A DNA stretch of 64,000 nucleotides, taken from NCBI GenBank assembly GCA_030374765.1, contig JARGXX010000071.1, positions 1,922,001 to 1,986,000 on the forward strand, written 5' to 3'. Shown here piece by piece: positions 54,384-64,000 of the stretch. Within the stretch, counting starts at the first letter, position 1. Every line of letters starts with the position of its first letter. Under the pieces are notes generated by a model. The model searched no databases. It saw only the letters and a program-made list of their open reading frames with translations, and was not told the DNA's origin. The position numbers were made by a program, and so were the translations under genes. The DNA is from Agarophyton chilense (Eukaryota > Rhodophyta > Florideophyceae > Gracilariales > Gracilariaceae).

Positions 54384-56543
54384 TTAAGAAGGACCTGTCG
54401 GTTTAGGAGCGATTGAATAATGAGGACCCGTGTTATTGACTACCCACGGATGAAAACCTGCAGAAATGCCAGGAGCCATCGATCTAAGAGGTAGGGAAGG
54501 AGCGGTAGCCCCGCCACTGTGGAGAAGAGTCGAAACCAAAAGAGGATGAACGAAAGGAACCGCCGGAGCAGGTTGCAAAACCGCAGGGTTCAAGTTGGCA
54601 CCTAGAAGGGGATCTGTCAAAGGATCAGATGGCGCAGCAGCAGAGACACTTGCCAGATTGGCAACCTGACGGGTGGCCAGTTGGTACATGTCCAAGTGGA
54701 ACTGGTTCCGGAGCTCCCCAAGTTGGTTCAGCGCCTTCATGTACTGCACATGGCGCGGCAGCAAACCTTCAAGGAGCGTTAAGGCAGCAACCATGGAGGT
54801 AGGCCCAGCCCTCTGAAAGTTGGTGACTCAAGACTGGCGAATTCGAGACAGCAAACCGACCACGGCCGGAGAATCCATCATAGGTTGGGGCGGAGGACGA
54901 GCAATACCGGCCAACAGAGGTCGAACCGGACCAGCAACCCGCGAGGAGCTCGGTCGAGTAGGAGTCACACCCGTAGGCATAGGCGACTTACGACCTTGAG
55001 GTAACGGCTCGGACGGGAAGGGACCAGCATAACCACCAATTGGTGTCTCCACAGTACCGTGATAAGGTTCGGGGCTCGCGGGAGCTCCATAAACAGGAGG
55101 CTCCCCGGGATAATATTCGGCGTGGCGAGACACAATCTCCCAAGTTGCGGGATCGAAAGCCTCTCAACCTTGATGGGAATCCCAATGGTAATTTTTGCTC
55201 TGCTCGAGGTACGAGTCCAAATCCTTCACGGTATAATCGGTCCCCTCCACGATGTTCTCGTAACCAAAACGGGAAATATCCTGGGCAACCCTCGGAGGTA
55301 TGAAGAAGATGCGACCTACAGGTTGAACACCATCTCGGTGTATGTCAGAGTCGGGATTGCGACAATCCCAATCGATACCGTAACGGGCGGCCTCCAGAGC
55401 CAGGATGGCAACCAATACGATCCACTCCGAGAAAGCAATCGACCAAATGAGGTAATACCGCTCTAGTTTCCGGGAAATCTGACTCCCAAAGTACGACAAG
55501 ACCGGCGGAGTGGGCACGCTCAGTGATAACGGAACCTCATAGGACTCCCACCACTCTGATCGAAGCACGTACCAATCTCGTCTGTCCTTCGTAGGTTGTG
55601 AGAGGTACTCGACGTTATGAAACATATGCATAACGCGAGTGTAAGAGTTGCGAGTGCGAACGCGACTCTCCGTCGCTGCATCCTCGTCCCACCTACTACG
55701 GTATGAACAATTGATAGTGGTGAAAGGCCGGTTCAAGGAAACCAAGTCAGTTGAAACCGGAAGGTAAGTTTCCGGAATAGACGGGTACTTGCACACTTGC
55801 ACCACCAATCGACGGTAATAATCCATCTACGGTTCAATGCGCACATACGGCAAGTCGCTCAGATATATCGGCGGGATGAAATACCTCAAAGGTGTATGAC
55901 GCTGCCTACTCTGGTAACAATCCATTCGACATTGACGAGGTTGAGACTCTTGGTCCCTTTTCTCCAAAAGCAATGGGACGGAGAGAAGGCGTTCGCAGTC
56001 CCAACGGGACAAACCCAAGTAGGTATCCAATTGTGGTCTGGTGAGAGCTGCCGGCAATGACCAATTCCCCACCGCCACAGGCCAATCGTGCTTCAACGGG
56101 TCACTGTGAGTCACCTGGTCGAAGGCAACACCAAAAGGTCCATACTGATTCGTCTTCCGGTTCGCCGTACTAAACGCGGGATTATGAGCCCAATTGGTTT
56201 GTGTTTTCGAAGGAAGTCCATCGCTGTGTTGGGATGGGTCAGCCAAAGTCCCAGGGGAGAACTGTGTCGCAGGGACAGGCAAGCTGCGAAAACCAATGTT
56301 GGTAGGCGTTCGAGAAGCCGAGCGAGTCACCCTCTTGGTAATACCCCCGCGTCTACGGCCACAAGATGGGCCGCTACCTGACATGGTTGGGAAGGCCATA
56401 GCTTGACCCGACGAACGAGGTGATGACTCGACCTCCACCGCCGCTGTGAACACCAGCGGGTATTCATCCTTCTGAAGTAGAACCTCTTCGGTCCGTTCTG
56501 AGGAGACGGCCAACGGATCCAACCTTTCCGGCAGTACCGACAC
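54384..56543 (-). pseudogene. Antisense ORF of chromovirus E2, homologue of the E1 antisense ORF
   Basis: One frame of 720 codons from ATG at 56543 to the stop at 54384, interrupted only by TAG 55827-55829, TGA 55164-55166 and TGA 54828-54830. Residue similarity to the E1 ORF is collinear: SDPLKHDW, then ESRVRTRN, SEWWESYEV, SYFGSQIS, a strong hydrophobic segment (IWSIAFSEWIVLVAILALE, about residues 362-385), FFIPPRV, DLDSYLEQS and HWD, then FDPATWEI and a Pro-rich tail. Each E1 counterpart comes in the same order. The hydrophobic segment could span a membrane once. No family recognised. All three stops could derive from CAG or CGA by C-to-T change (inference). Confidence 0.7.
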
Positions 56544-57524
56544 TGACCTTTCGGATACAACAGTGGCCGGCGTGCGGTCGCGAATGTCCAGACCTTTGAG
56601 GTATCGCGGAACGGGACTAATCAGACCTTAAAGGCATAACTGCAGGGGTATCAATCCCCTCGGAATATCCGACTTCTTCGACCTCAATGGTAACCGGCAT
56701 CTCACGTCTCTCGAGCGCTGGTGCTGCTTGTGGGGACGAACCACCCCTTCGAGATATCGGTGACGAATCCACGATGCGGCGCGAGGTGCACCGACGTGGC
56801 ACCGAATGGGTTCGAATGCGTGCGCGGAGGCGGCGCGATCCTGTCATTGCCTTGAGGGTAAACCGGAATGCAAAACCGGAAAAAGGTCGCGTAATTACCG
56901 ACAGGGCCGCTCAACACCAATAAGGTCTCACAACCGGAAGCTTCCACCACGGACCCAGGCCAACACCTCAATGATTGTATGGACGCAGGCTCAGGCCCCA
57001 CCGGCGCCACGAGTCCATCCTTAAAAAGTAGACAAAATCTGGAAGGTCGAGGAGCCAGGAAACCTTCAGCGAAAAGCCGGACAGCACGGTTACGGTCGCG
57101 ACGCCGCCAACTAAGAGCAGCACTACCTGAAGGGTTGTCGAGCCGTGGGAACGACCAGGCGGGACGGCGCTACGCATGGACCTAGAAGGGAACTGAAGTT
57201 TGAGTAACCGGGAAAGGGTGAGACACCAACTTGGTTAGACAGGGAGGCTATGCGGAAGCAGAATCGCAAGCAAGCAGGGCCATTACCGAAACGGTGTCCG
57301 TGAGCGCGCTAGTTACACTGCATCGCCCTCATGACAGTCCCTACCTGAATGGTTGTCGCTCAATTCCTGCACCGACGTCGTCGCGCGCCCTCCCCAACCT
57401 ATGCTGGCGCCGAGTTCTGATCCTCAAGGGATCGCGCGCAGACACCACTCCGATTCCCGCGCCGCTGTCGCTCCCTACATCTCTCTGGGTTTATGGAAGG
57501 AGACACGGGGCGTGCCTAACGGGT
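56544..57524. other. E2 region between antisense ORF start and purine tract
   Basis: About 980 bp against 81 bp in E1. Only short open frames; the antisense frame has no obvious upstream extension. It may hold the leader or promoter of the antisense gene. Confidence 0.45.
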
Positions 57525-57534
57525 AGGAAGGGGG
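57525..57534 (+). other. E2 polypurine tract
   Basis: AGGAAGGGGG, two bases before the 3' LTR. Confidence 0.75.
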
Positions 57535-57536
57535 TC

Positions 57537-58170
57537 TGTCGTATAGTGGCAGAAGGTCTGACCTTTGCGGTTGTCAATATACTACACTTACCTTGTAGGT
57601 GATGGATGCGAGGGTTCATCGGCCACGCAGCTCCGGGCGGGCTACCATCTAGGTGTTGTCAGCCACGTGTACTGTTGACATGTACTTTCTCGTTGAGTGA
57701 TTGTTAGTACTTGTCATTGTAATTATACTTATTTTAGTACAGTGGTGGAGTGGCCACCTGGCACTGTAGCTAGTGCTGGCCAGGTCTCGGACGCTAGGTC
57801 AGAGACCGTACCTTTCTGGCACCTCCCGGTTGATCTGGAGAGTGCAGTCCACTTCACATAGGGAACTGCACCTCCCCCATCCTAATCTGATAAAGACAGG
57901 CATCACTTGGGTCACGACTATACCTTTTGGTTCATCGTTTCTCAACTACCACACAGGCTTTCCCGCGCGTCGACGCCTACCATCGTTCACCTACACGTTA
58001 TAGGCTAGTTGCCCCGCCGTTTGCCCCTTCGGATTTTCACGCTGTCCTGATACCATCGAGGTTTATTACGTCCACCTTCTAAGGTTGAGCGTCAACACGC
58101 TTCCTACAATTGAGCGTCACCACGCTCCCGAGACAAGACAGTAGCATACCCTTGAGGTGATTGTACGACA
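57537..58170 (+). repeat. E2 3' LTR
   Basis: 634 bp, partner of 46041-46675. Confidence 0.9.
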
Positions 58171-58224
58171 CGGTGGAGCAATTGCTGCTCTAAAGAACTC
58201 TAACAAGCCGCATGTGAGTGGTGA

Positions 58225-58388
58225 GACTGCAGTTTGACGTTTGAGCTTGGTGTGCGACAAAAGTGCATTCATAGTCACATCACAAACGCACAGGAGTAAC
58301 GGATAAGACCGTAATCTGACGTGTGAGATTGAAGTGCGTCATAAGTGCGGTCAAAGTTCTATCGCAAACTCACAAGAGTAACATATCA
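58225..58388. repeat. Two imperfect 82-bp tandem units
   Basis: 58225-58306 and 58307-58388 align along their length (GAC-GT/CAG start, TGACGT-TGAG core, AAGTGC, ATC-CAAAC-CACA-GAGTAAC end) with roughly a quarter of positions different. Confidence 0.65.
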
Positions 58389-58940
58389 ATCGTCTTGATT
58401 CAAGAGCCGTTTGGTCACTGGATTACGGTTAGGCTCTCACTACTGCGCGGGCCGGGTCGCTCGATTTGTTGAACATCCAAAGCGTTTCAAATACACCCAG
58501 CGCACCAGAACTGGATATTTTTGCAGATAGTTTTGAGCACCTCTTAAGCGTTGGGCTAAGCTCAATTTCTGACAAGGGCATTGAAAATTAATATTGTGTT
58601 GCAATTAGTCAATATTGGACATAATGTGACACATTGTCTTACTAGTCTGTACTTTAAGTAGCTTTTGTGCAGTAAAGAAAGTGTTAGAGCAAAATTTACT
58701 GTTCGTAACAGAAATAGGCGACCCAATATGCTGGTAAAGAGCTATGGTAAACAAAATGTTCGTTTTTTGGCTTGGATTCACAGAGATATGAGTAACGGGT
58801 TGGTAATGATTGTTTTTGAAATGTAGTTACAATAGATGATTTAGAAGTGGTGAGGAGTTTCATACCCTTCGTTACCAGCAATGTTTGTTCCTTCAAAGTG
58901 TGTCCGAAGCACCGATTTCAACGAGCCTTGAACATCAGCA
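58389..58940. other. No gene seen
   Basis: AT-rich, stops in all frames; one 66-codon minus frame without features. Confidence 0.4.
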
Positions 58941-59056
58941 GGGTGAGAAGTGGGTTCAACTGGGTGAGGAGTGGGTTCTACTGGATGAGGAGTAGATCCC
59001 ACTGGGTGAAAAAAGTGTGATGAAATTCATTACTCTACGAGAACGGGGTTAACATG
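58941..59056. repeat. 21-bp tandem units and inverted partner of 43744-43930
   Basis: Three 21-bp units starting GGGTGAGAAG, GGGTGAGGAG and GGATGAGGAG, each ending in CAACT, CTACT or CCACT, then GGGTGAAAAAAG and ATGAAATTCAT. The end segment matches 43750-43795 in inverted orientation. Confidence 0.7.
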
Positions 59057-60820
59057 CACCCTTTCGGAAATTGCAGTCAAGGTCAATCCAACAACAATAA
59101 ACAAAACAACTTGCGAAAAACAACTCTTCTTTAAAATAGTCTCTTCCCGGTACTGTATCTTTCAGAAGTAAAAAAGGTGGCGATTACAAAATCATAGACG
59201 AACCAGAAAACAGTTGCCTTAAGAAGTTGCTACTTGTTAGTAACATTTCGTGCACACCAGTGAACTTTAAAACCTAGGTCACATATAAAATCCTGTGGGA
59301 CAAAAATCACGACATCTCTATGAGAAAAAGAAGAATTTTGAAAAACAAACAACACTGCATAAGTAAACCAGAAAAAATTATCCAAAACAAATCCTATAAC
59401 AAAATAAAAACAAAAAACAAGTAGAGGTAGTTAGTGTAGAAGCAGTTCGTAGTTCCCAAAATTCTGTTTTTCAGAACGAGTCAGGTTTCATCAAGGCGAC
59501 CATCCTACTCACATGAGGTAGGGACGCACACACACTTTGTCTGTATATCAAGGGCTATGACGAACGAGTAACGCATCGGGTGCAGCGCAAATGCATTTAA
59601 CGTACACAGTTCATTCTCATTTTGGAGAAAGATGGAAGCATGCGATGCGGGACTAGGGGTGGTTGAAAGAGGCGGTGAGGAGGGCATGAGGTTATGACTG
59701 GGCCTTTCGTGAAGGGAGAGAAAACTCGGCTCGTGCTTTTGGCGAGATACAACCGCGATGATGACAGTGTGCACAATTTGTTGGATTTTGGCTTGATGCA
59801 TTCACGATTGCTCTGGCGGTTGTCCGACCCTTTCATGTGGGTTGGACGATAAAAGTACATAAGCACGCACTGTGGCTCAGAGACATTTTCTTGGATGATG
59901 GCAAGAACGCTCTACATTTTTAAGTTTCGGGCTTGGTCGCCGCGGTTGTCGAAATATAGAGAGATGTAGGGGTAATGACGGGGGGATTGCACGTGGTAGG
60001 TACGACGATAGCTGATGTGGTAGTCAATTTGACAAAACGGATTGGACGGCACTAGAGCTAGCTAGAGAGGACCCGTGCCCAAACGAAAACTGTCTCAAGC
60101 AAATACACAAAACGAAACGTGAATTGGCTGGAGCGCAGCTAAACCTACAAACGGCAGCCAGTGCCACAAGGTGCACACCGAGAGGGTGGGCGAGAAAGTG
60201 TGCATGAACGGTTACCCTTCGTAGAAACATGGCGCGAGCACGATAGCTTTTTGAGCCAGTTTGTTTGGCGGGACGCATGTGGGTCCGTTTAGAATGCAAT
60301 GCGCGCGTGCGCTTTGGGGAAAGCTTTGGTTTGTCGGGGCCGTTTGCAGCAGCACAGAGCGCAGCAGAGATTTGTTTGAAGAGGGAGGGAGAGTGTCGTT
60401 GCGCAGCAGGAGTGCGACGCGTAGGTTAGTGCTGATGCGGACGGCGAGAGACGTACGTGTAACGGCTCTGACGCGAAGCTGCCACACATGAACGCGGACG
60501 AGGTCAAAATCGAAACGCGGCAGTGAGTGTGCCATGTGTGCATTGGGAGCCAGGGCCCGTTGTCGATAGCGCGCGCCAACTAGCGAGAGATTGGTGCCCG
60601 TTTCAGAGGAGCAGTTTCGGCAAGCTGTGCGCGTGAGCCGCCAATCCTTTCTACTTGAGTGCGCGCGGGAAGCGCTGGCACAGTTGCAACGGACGATATA
60701 AGACAGGAGCTCCTTTGTTTACACGAAGGCGCGAGAGAAGCAGCAGGCAGCATCGCACGACGGTGCGGCAGCCCGAAAAGAACGGTTCAGTGGAAAGACG
60801 GCGCAGTCTGCGGGTGGCGA
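59057..60820. other. No gene seen, GC rises towards the next gene
   Basis: 59300-59430 is A-rich. From about 60000 composition becomes GC-rich with scattered frames but no recognisable product; probably the 5' region of the gene at 60821. Confidence 0.4.
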
Positions 60821-61591
60821 ATGAGCATGTGTTCTTTGCATACAAGCTCGCCGCACCACGTCGAGAGTAGCGAGCGAGAGTTGGCGGACATTACGGCGGC
60901 AGCTGGGGCGTCGGGGCCGGTGGCAGGACACGCGGCAGCCGGTGTGGCGGTGGACGCCAACGATGTGCAACATGCCGCGGGCGAGGCAGTGAATGATGCA
61001 CAAGGAGAGGCGGCAGCGGGCGAATGTGAGGGTAAGGGCGGGGGAAAGGGCGAGGGCGAGGAGATTGGAAGCGAAAAGCCTCTACTGATGAGCGACATAT
61101 CTCAGATGATGGAGACGATGCATTCCAAGAACCTGATGCTGAAGAAGCTGGTGCGAATGCAGCAAAAGCGCGTGGAACTGCTCAAAACGGAAAACGAGGA
61201 ACTTCGGCGCGACGGCAAGCGCAAGGACGCGCGGCTGAAGAACGCAGAGGTGACAATGGAGTATCTACGGCGCGAGATGGAGGAGCAACGCGGCGGCGAC
61301 ACCAACAACAAGCAGGCCAGCAGCGGCGACAGCGGCAGTCTAGACGAGAGGGCAACAACAGTGCGACGAAACAGCGCGACGGCGACAGGGGGGAGCGGCA
61401 AGCAACGCGCGCGTCGGACGTCGGCGCATTGGGTTATGCAACGCGTAGCGCGGCGAGTGAGCGCCATGAAGGGCGGGCGCGCGAAGAAGGGCGTGGCACT
61501 ATGCGTGTGCACGTTAGGCGGCGCGCTAGTGCTAGCCGCCATGCTTCACTCGTGGAGTCGCGACGGCGGCGACAGCAGCGCCACAAAGTAA
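60821..61591 (+). CDS. Tail-anchored coiled-coil protein, hypothetical
   Basis: 256 residues from ATG at 60821, the first ATG in a frame that is open from 60659. Ala/Gly-rich N-terminal half. A coiled coil at about residues 90-155 (MMETMHSKNLMLKKLVRMQQ, then VELLKTENEELRRDGKRK and TMEYLRREMEEQR) is followed by a Ser/Thr/Gly linker and a basic stretch. A single C-terminal hydrophobic segment (GVALCVCTLGGALVLAAML) ends 13 residues from the stop. This is the layout of tail-anchored membrane proteins of tethering or SNARE-like type, but no family motif is seen. Very GC-rich. The next gene converges with its stop 15 bp away. Confidence 0.6.
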   Translation: MSMCSLHTSSPHHVESSERELADITAAAGASGPVAGHAAAGVAVDANDVQHAAGEAVNDAQGEAAAGECEGKGGGKGEGEEIGSEKPLLMSDISQMMETMHSKNLMLKKLVRMQQKRVELLKTENEELRRDGKRKDARLKNAEVTMEYLRREMEEQRGGDTNNKQASSGDSGSLDERATTVRRNSATATGGSGKQRARRTSAHWVMQRVARRVSAMKGGRAKKGVALCVCTLGGALVLAAMLHSWSRDGGDSSATK

Positions 61592-61606
61592 GAGCTTTGA
61601 AACAAG

Positions 61607-62053
61607 TCACGGATGGGCGCTACGCTGCGACACGACGGTGGGCAGCTCATGTTGGGCGGGCGTCGAAGTCGACGGCAGCGTCGGAAGCGTCGGAAGCGAC
61701 GACAAACGACGGCCGGAGACGCGCCACGCCGACTCATCCAGGGCGACGCGCAGAAAACCGCCGCCTTCGGCAATGCAACGCCACTTGGCGGCCTCCGCGG
61801 CCAGAGTGTGGGCGTGTGCGGCGGCGCTGCGCAGCGCGTCGGCCGTGTCGCTCATGTAGCGTTCCACGCGCGCAAACGTCTCCATGACGGACGCAAGCGC
61901 GGCGTGTGAGCCGCTTCGCAGCGGCGCGTGCGCCATGTCGGCCGCGATGGACGCGCAAAGCGCGCGTATCGCCGCCGCCGACGCGCTCGCCGCCTTCACG
62001 GGCGCGTTGTCGTCGCCGCCGCTGTCGTTCCCGCCGCCGCCGTTGTTGCTCAT
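61607..62053 (-). CDS. Ala-rich helical protein, hypothetical
   Basis: 148 residues from ATG at 62053 to the stop at 61607. Gly/Asp-rich start, then an Ala-rich helical core (AIRALCASIAADMAHAPL, ALASVMETFARVERYMSDTA, LRSAAAHAHTLAAEAAKW) and a Ser/Pro/Thr-rich tail. The heptad-like core suggests a small coiled-coil subunit; family unknown. Convergent with the tail-anchored protein gene, 15 bp between stops, so their 3' UTRs must overlap. Confidence 0.5.
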   Translation of the reverse strand: MSNNGGGGNDSGGDDNAPVKAASASAAAIRALCASIAADMAHAPLRSGSHAALASVMETFARVERYMSDTADALRSAAAHAHTLAAEAAKWRCIAEGGGFLRVALDESAWRVSGRRLSSLPTLPTLPSTSTPAQHELPTVVSQRSAHP

Positions 62054-63069
62054 TGCTGCTGCGTCGCTCTCGACGCCGGTACGTTGCGACAGTCATCGTC
62101 CTCTTTGCTTTCGCTCCAAGCTTAGGCTTTCGCTGTAAGCCGGCGGCTGTGCACTCCACTGTAAACTACATCGTGTGGACACCGTATCACACGAATTGCG
62201 AAAGTAATGAGGACGTGTGTCTGCCATTGCTTCCTTGCGGTTAATTAGCCGCATGTGTTGTTGAACGACATATACACGTGTGCACAACCGTCTGCGGCGA
62301 CTTGAGCGTGCGGGCGCTGGCGCGCGCAAGTGCAGTCGTTGCTGTGCAGCGCTTTTGCAACGCCCACGCCAGGGGAGTTTTGCCAACATGTACATCAGCT
62401 TACAACAGTTTTGATGCGTGAGCTTTTCACTCACCAACTCTTACGCATTTCGTAACACACAATCATCGTTACGCAGCTGGTCACGCGTGGATGAATCGCG
62501 CCTCAGTAGTATTTGAAAGGATGCATATAATTTCGTGGTGACTTTTTTATTACAACTAAATAGTCAAAGCGTTGTGTATGAAAAGACCCACTTACCCAAG
62601 AAAGTGTGAAGTTCACAGTTGCCTACTCCAGTGTGCCATGCATCCGTCCTGCTCACCGTCCACCATGGCTGCATTGTAACGTTTTCACTTTCCCTCATAC
62701 GTGTAACTTCCAACTGCAAAGATGTATTAATCTGATACTTTCCAATTCTTAGTTTGCAACACCACTATGATACGTGTCTTCAACTGTTGTGTCTAGACGG
62801 CCAGATCCGGGCATGTGTCAAATACATCATCGGTGTCGGGATTGTTATCAGTTCCTAGTGGCACAGGGTCGAACAAAGAGCAAGCTCGACTTTCGCCCAT
62901 CGAGGTTTTGACGTCGCATGATTCGCCACAGCTGGAAGAGCAAATGAACGATACCCTGAGATCATTCGGCGTTGAGTTGAGTCGTCTTGGTATCACACTC
63001 GATTTGCAACCCGACGTCGGTGGACAGCTGTTCCAAGAAAAACAAAAAAATAGTTAGATATTCTCCTAG
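62054..63069. other. Mostly empty, possible terminal exon at 62800-63057
   Basis: A plus-strand frame ending TAG at 63055-63057 reads SPIEVLTSHDSPQLEEQMND and LRSFGVELSRLGITLDL, plausible protein without an ATG start nearby. It could be the last exon of a spliced gene, but no upstream exon is evident. Its stop lies 12 bp from that of the Cys-rich gene. Confidence 0.3.
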
Positions 63070-64000
63070 TTACTCGAACGGGATCGTGAAGAGACGCTTA
63101 GAAACATACCACTGAAACCTTGGAGGCAATCCTGATGCGCCGCAGAGTGCATTTCCTCCACCTACACACGGATCGCAAGTATCATTTGCATCCGGAATAC
63201 AATTGCATGTCGTAGAATCGGGGTCGGGCTTGAAACACGGCGGACATGGATCACAGCATTTTGTGGGACATTTGTCAGGGCATTCGGTAATACTGCAATC
63301 AGGTAATCCGCAGTCAGATGGCATCACACAGTCCTTTTCACATTTCATAACGCCTTCATCACAGGTGTCAGAGCCGCACATAATCGGCTGAGTGGCGCAT
63401 TCTGACTTGTCTTTGCAATAGGTGCCGCTTCCACACTCGCAAGGCGTTGCTGACACACACGTCTTAGGAGCGTCGAAGCTAGCGGCAGCATTTGGACACA
63501 CTCCCTCTGGAGGACATTCATCTGGGTCACAGGGTTCTGTGTCCTCGCAATCGGCGGAGTCACACACAGGCCCGGATGTGCAAGTGTCCGGATATGCGCC
63601 ACAGTCCACCGACGGCATCTCACATTCGCCTGGACATTTCATCATGCCATCGTCACAGGTGTCAGAGCCGCATGTAATCGGCTGAGTGGCGCATTCTGAC
63701 TTGTCTTTGCAATAGGTGCCGCTTCCACACTCGCAAGGCGTAGCTGACACACACGTCTTAGGAGCGTCGAAGCTAGCGGCAGCATTTGGACACACTCCCT
63801 CTGGAGGACATTCATCTGGGTCACAGGGTTCTGTGTCCTCGCAATCGGCGGAGTCACACACAGGCCCGGATGTGCAAGTGTCCGGATATGCGCCACAGTC
63901 CACCGACGGCATCTCACATTCGCCTGGACATTTCATCATGCCATCGTCACAGGTGTCAGAGCCGCATGTAATCGGCTGAGTGGCGCATTCTGACTTGTCT
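63070..64000 (-). CDS. Cys-rich protein of 98-residue tandem repeats, 5' end outside window
   Basis: Open from the right edge to the stop at 63070, so the N-terminus is missing. Two near-identical 294-bp repeats (98 residues) are present in series with few base differences, each with 16-18 cysteines in patterns such as CGSDTCDDGMMKCPGECEMP, CDPDECPPEGVC and CECGSGTYCKDKSEC. The repeats degrade into a unique end (CPTKCCDPCPPCFKPD, CNCIPDANDTCDPCVGG) and a short tail. The cysteine spacing and Pro/Asp/Thr content suggest a secreted or cell-wall protein with many disulphides. No named domain recognised. Confidence 0.75.
   Translation of the reverse strand, partial: DKSECATQPITCGSDTCDDGMMKCPGECEMPSVDCGAYPDTCTSGPVCDSADCEDTEPCDPDECPPEGVCPNAAASFDAPKTCVSATPCECGSGTYCKDKSECATQPITCGSDTCDDGMMKCPGECEMPSVDCGAYPDTCTSGPVCDSADCEDTEPCDPDECPPEGVCPNAAASFDAPKTCVSATPCECGSGTYCKDKSECATQPIMCGSDTCDEGVMKCEKDCVMPSDCGLPDCSITECPDKCPTKCCDPCPPCFKPDPDSTTCNCIPDANDTCDPCVGGGNALCGASGLPPRFQWYVSKRLFTIPFE

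Larger units (their letters stand above)
46041..58170 (+). mobile_element. Ty3/gypsy chromovirus E2, older, carries a solo LTR
   Basis: LTRs 46041-46675 and 57537-58170 begin TGTCGTA and end TACGACA and differ by roughly 5-6% by hand count. Plus-strand order: primer site (46679-46695), gag, protease, RT, RNase H, integrase, chromodomain, then a minus-strand ORF, purine tract AGGAAGGGGG (57525-57534), 3' LTR. gag has three in-frame stops, pol six, the antisense ORF three; no internal frameshifts apart from the gag-pol change. A solo LTR of the E1 family lies in the integrase. Flanking 5-mers CAATC and CGGTG do not match, so no target duplication survives. Confidence 0.92.

Noticed and set aside
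60212..60579. Minus-strand Cys/Ser-rich ORFs upstream of the tail-anchored protein gene
   Set aside because: GC-rich chance frames, overlapping each other on both strands, no protein-like features.
61102..62159. Arg-rich ORFs opposite the 60.8-62.0 kb genes
   Set aside because: Shadows of very GC-rich coding DNA; the chosen frames have ATG starts, coiled coil or helical content and consistent ends.
1..64000. Alternative genetic code with TAA/TAG read as an amino acid, because so many frames continue past stops
   Set aside because: CNOT9, the ArfGAP gene, the NELF-B-like gene and the exchanger end at normal stops where their families end and have no internal stops. Stops inside frames occur only in retroelements and decayed genes.
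1..64000. CRISPR arrays, operons and bacterial promoters
   Set aside because: The DNA is eukaryotic (introns, CCR4-NOT, ArfGAP, LTR elements). Tandem arrays found are 24, 21, 82 and 294 bp without spacer structure.

Overview
The window is eukaryotic nuclear DNA. Protein-coding genes carry short GT-AG introns (63-135 bp where I could place both ends), and one compact island of conserved eukaryotic genes is embedded in nested LTR retrotransposons. The style (intron-poor genes, compact island, sea of Ty3/gypsy and Ty1/copia elements) fits a red macroalga such as a florideophyte. That assignment is an inference from style, not from a marker gene.

Layout. 1-860: degenerate 24-bp tandem array and flank. 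860-18512: a minus-strand Ty1/copia element (C1) with 297-bp LTRs. Its RNase H region is split by a complete 11.7-kb minus-strand Ty3/gypsy chromovirus (E1, 1555-13289, TSD CACTC) and its pol by a solo LTR (13563-14426, TSD CTTTT). 18.5-27 kb: a decaying zone with an unrecognised ORF pair, a broken Ulp1/C48-like protease gene, a dead STE20/OSR1-like kinase and a broken unrecognised gene. 27.07-32.38 kb: a dead Tc1/mariner transposase split by a second copia element (C2, 27484-31919) whose two LTRs look identical. 33.0-42.6 kb: the gene island, with a HEI10/CCNB1IP1-like RING protein, CNOT9, an ArfGAP-UBA protein, a NELF-B-like protein and an EF-hand Na+/Ca2+ exchanger. 42.6-46 kb: gene-poor, with repeats and transposase scraps. 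46041-58170: a second, older, plus-strand chromovirus (E2), interrupted by a solo LTR of the E1 family (52562-53484, TSD CAAAC). 58.2-60.8 kb: small tandem repeats, no gene. 60.8-64 kb: a tail-anchored coiled-coil protein, a convergent Ala-rich protein and the 3' part of a Cys-rich protein built from 98-residue repeats that runs off the window.

Most interesting. Both chromoviruses carry, between the chromodomain end of pol and the 3' LTR, a long ORF on the strand opposite to gag-pol. The E1 copy (618 codons) is intact although E1 gag-pol is broken. The E2 copy is collinear over about 719 codons with three in-frame stops and no frameshift. The two proteins share an aligned core, including a hydrophobic segment at about residue 361 in both. 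I recognise no known family. Antisense extra ORFs are known in plant Tat-lineage gypsy elements, but I know of no description for chromodomain elements of this kind.

Second. Most decayed elements and genes here are damaged mainly by in-frame stop codons, with few single-base indels, so original frames can be read through. Removing each nested insertion plus one TSD copy restores the interrupted frame, which fixes the order of insertion: C1 before E1 and solo LTR; mariner before C2; E2 before its solo LTR.
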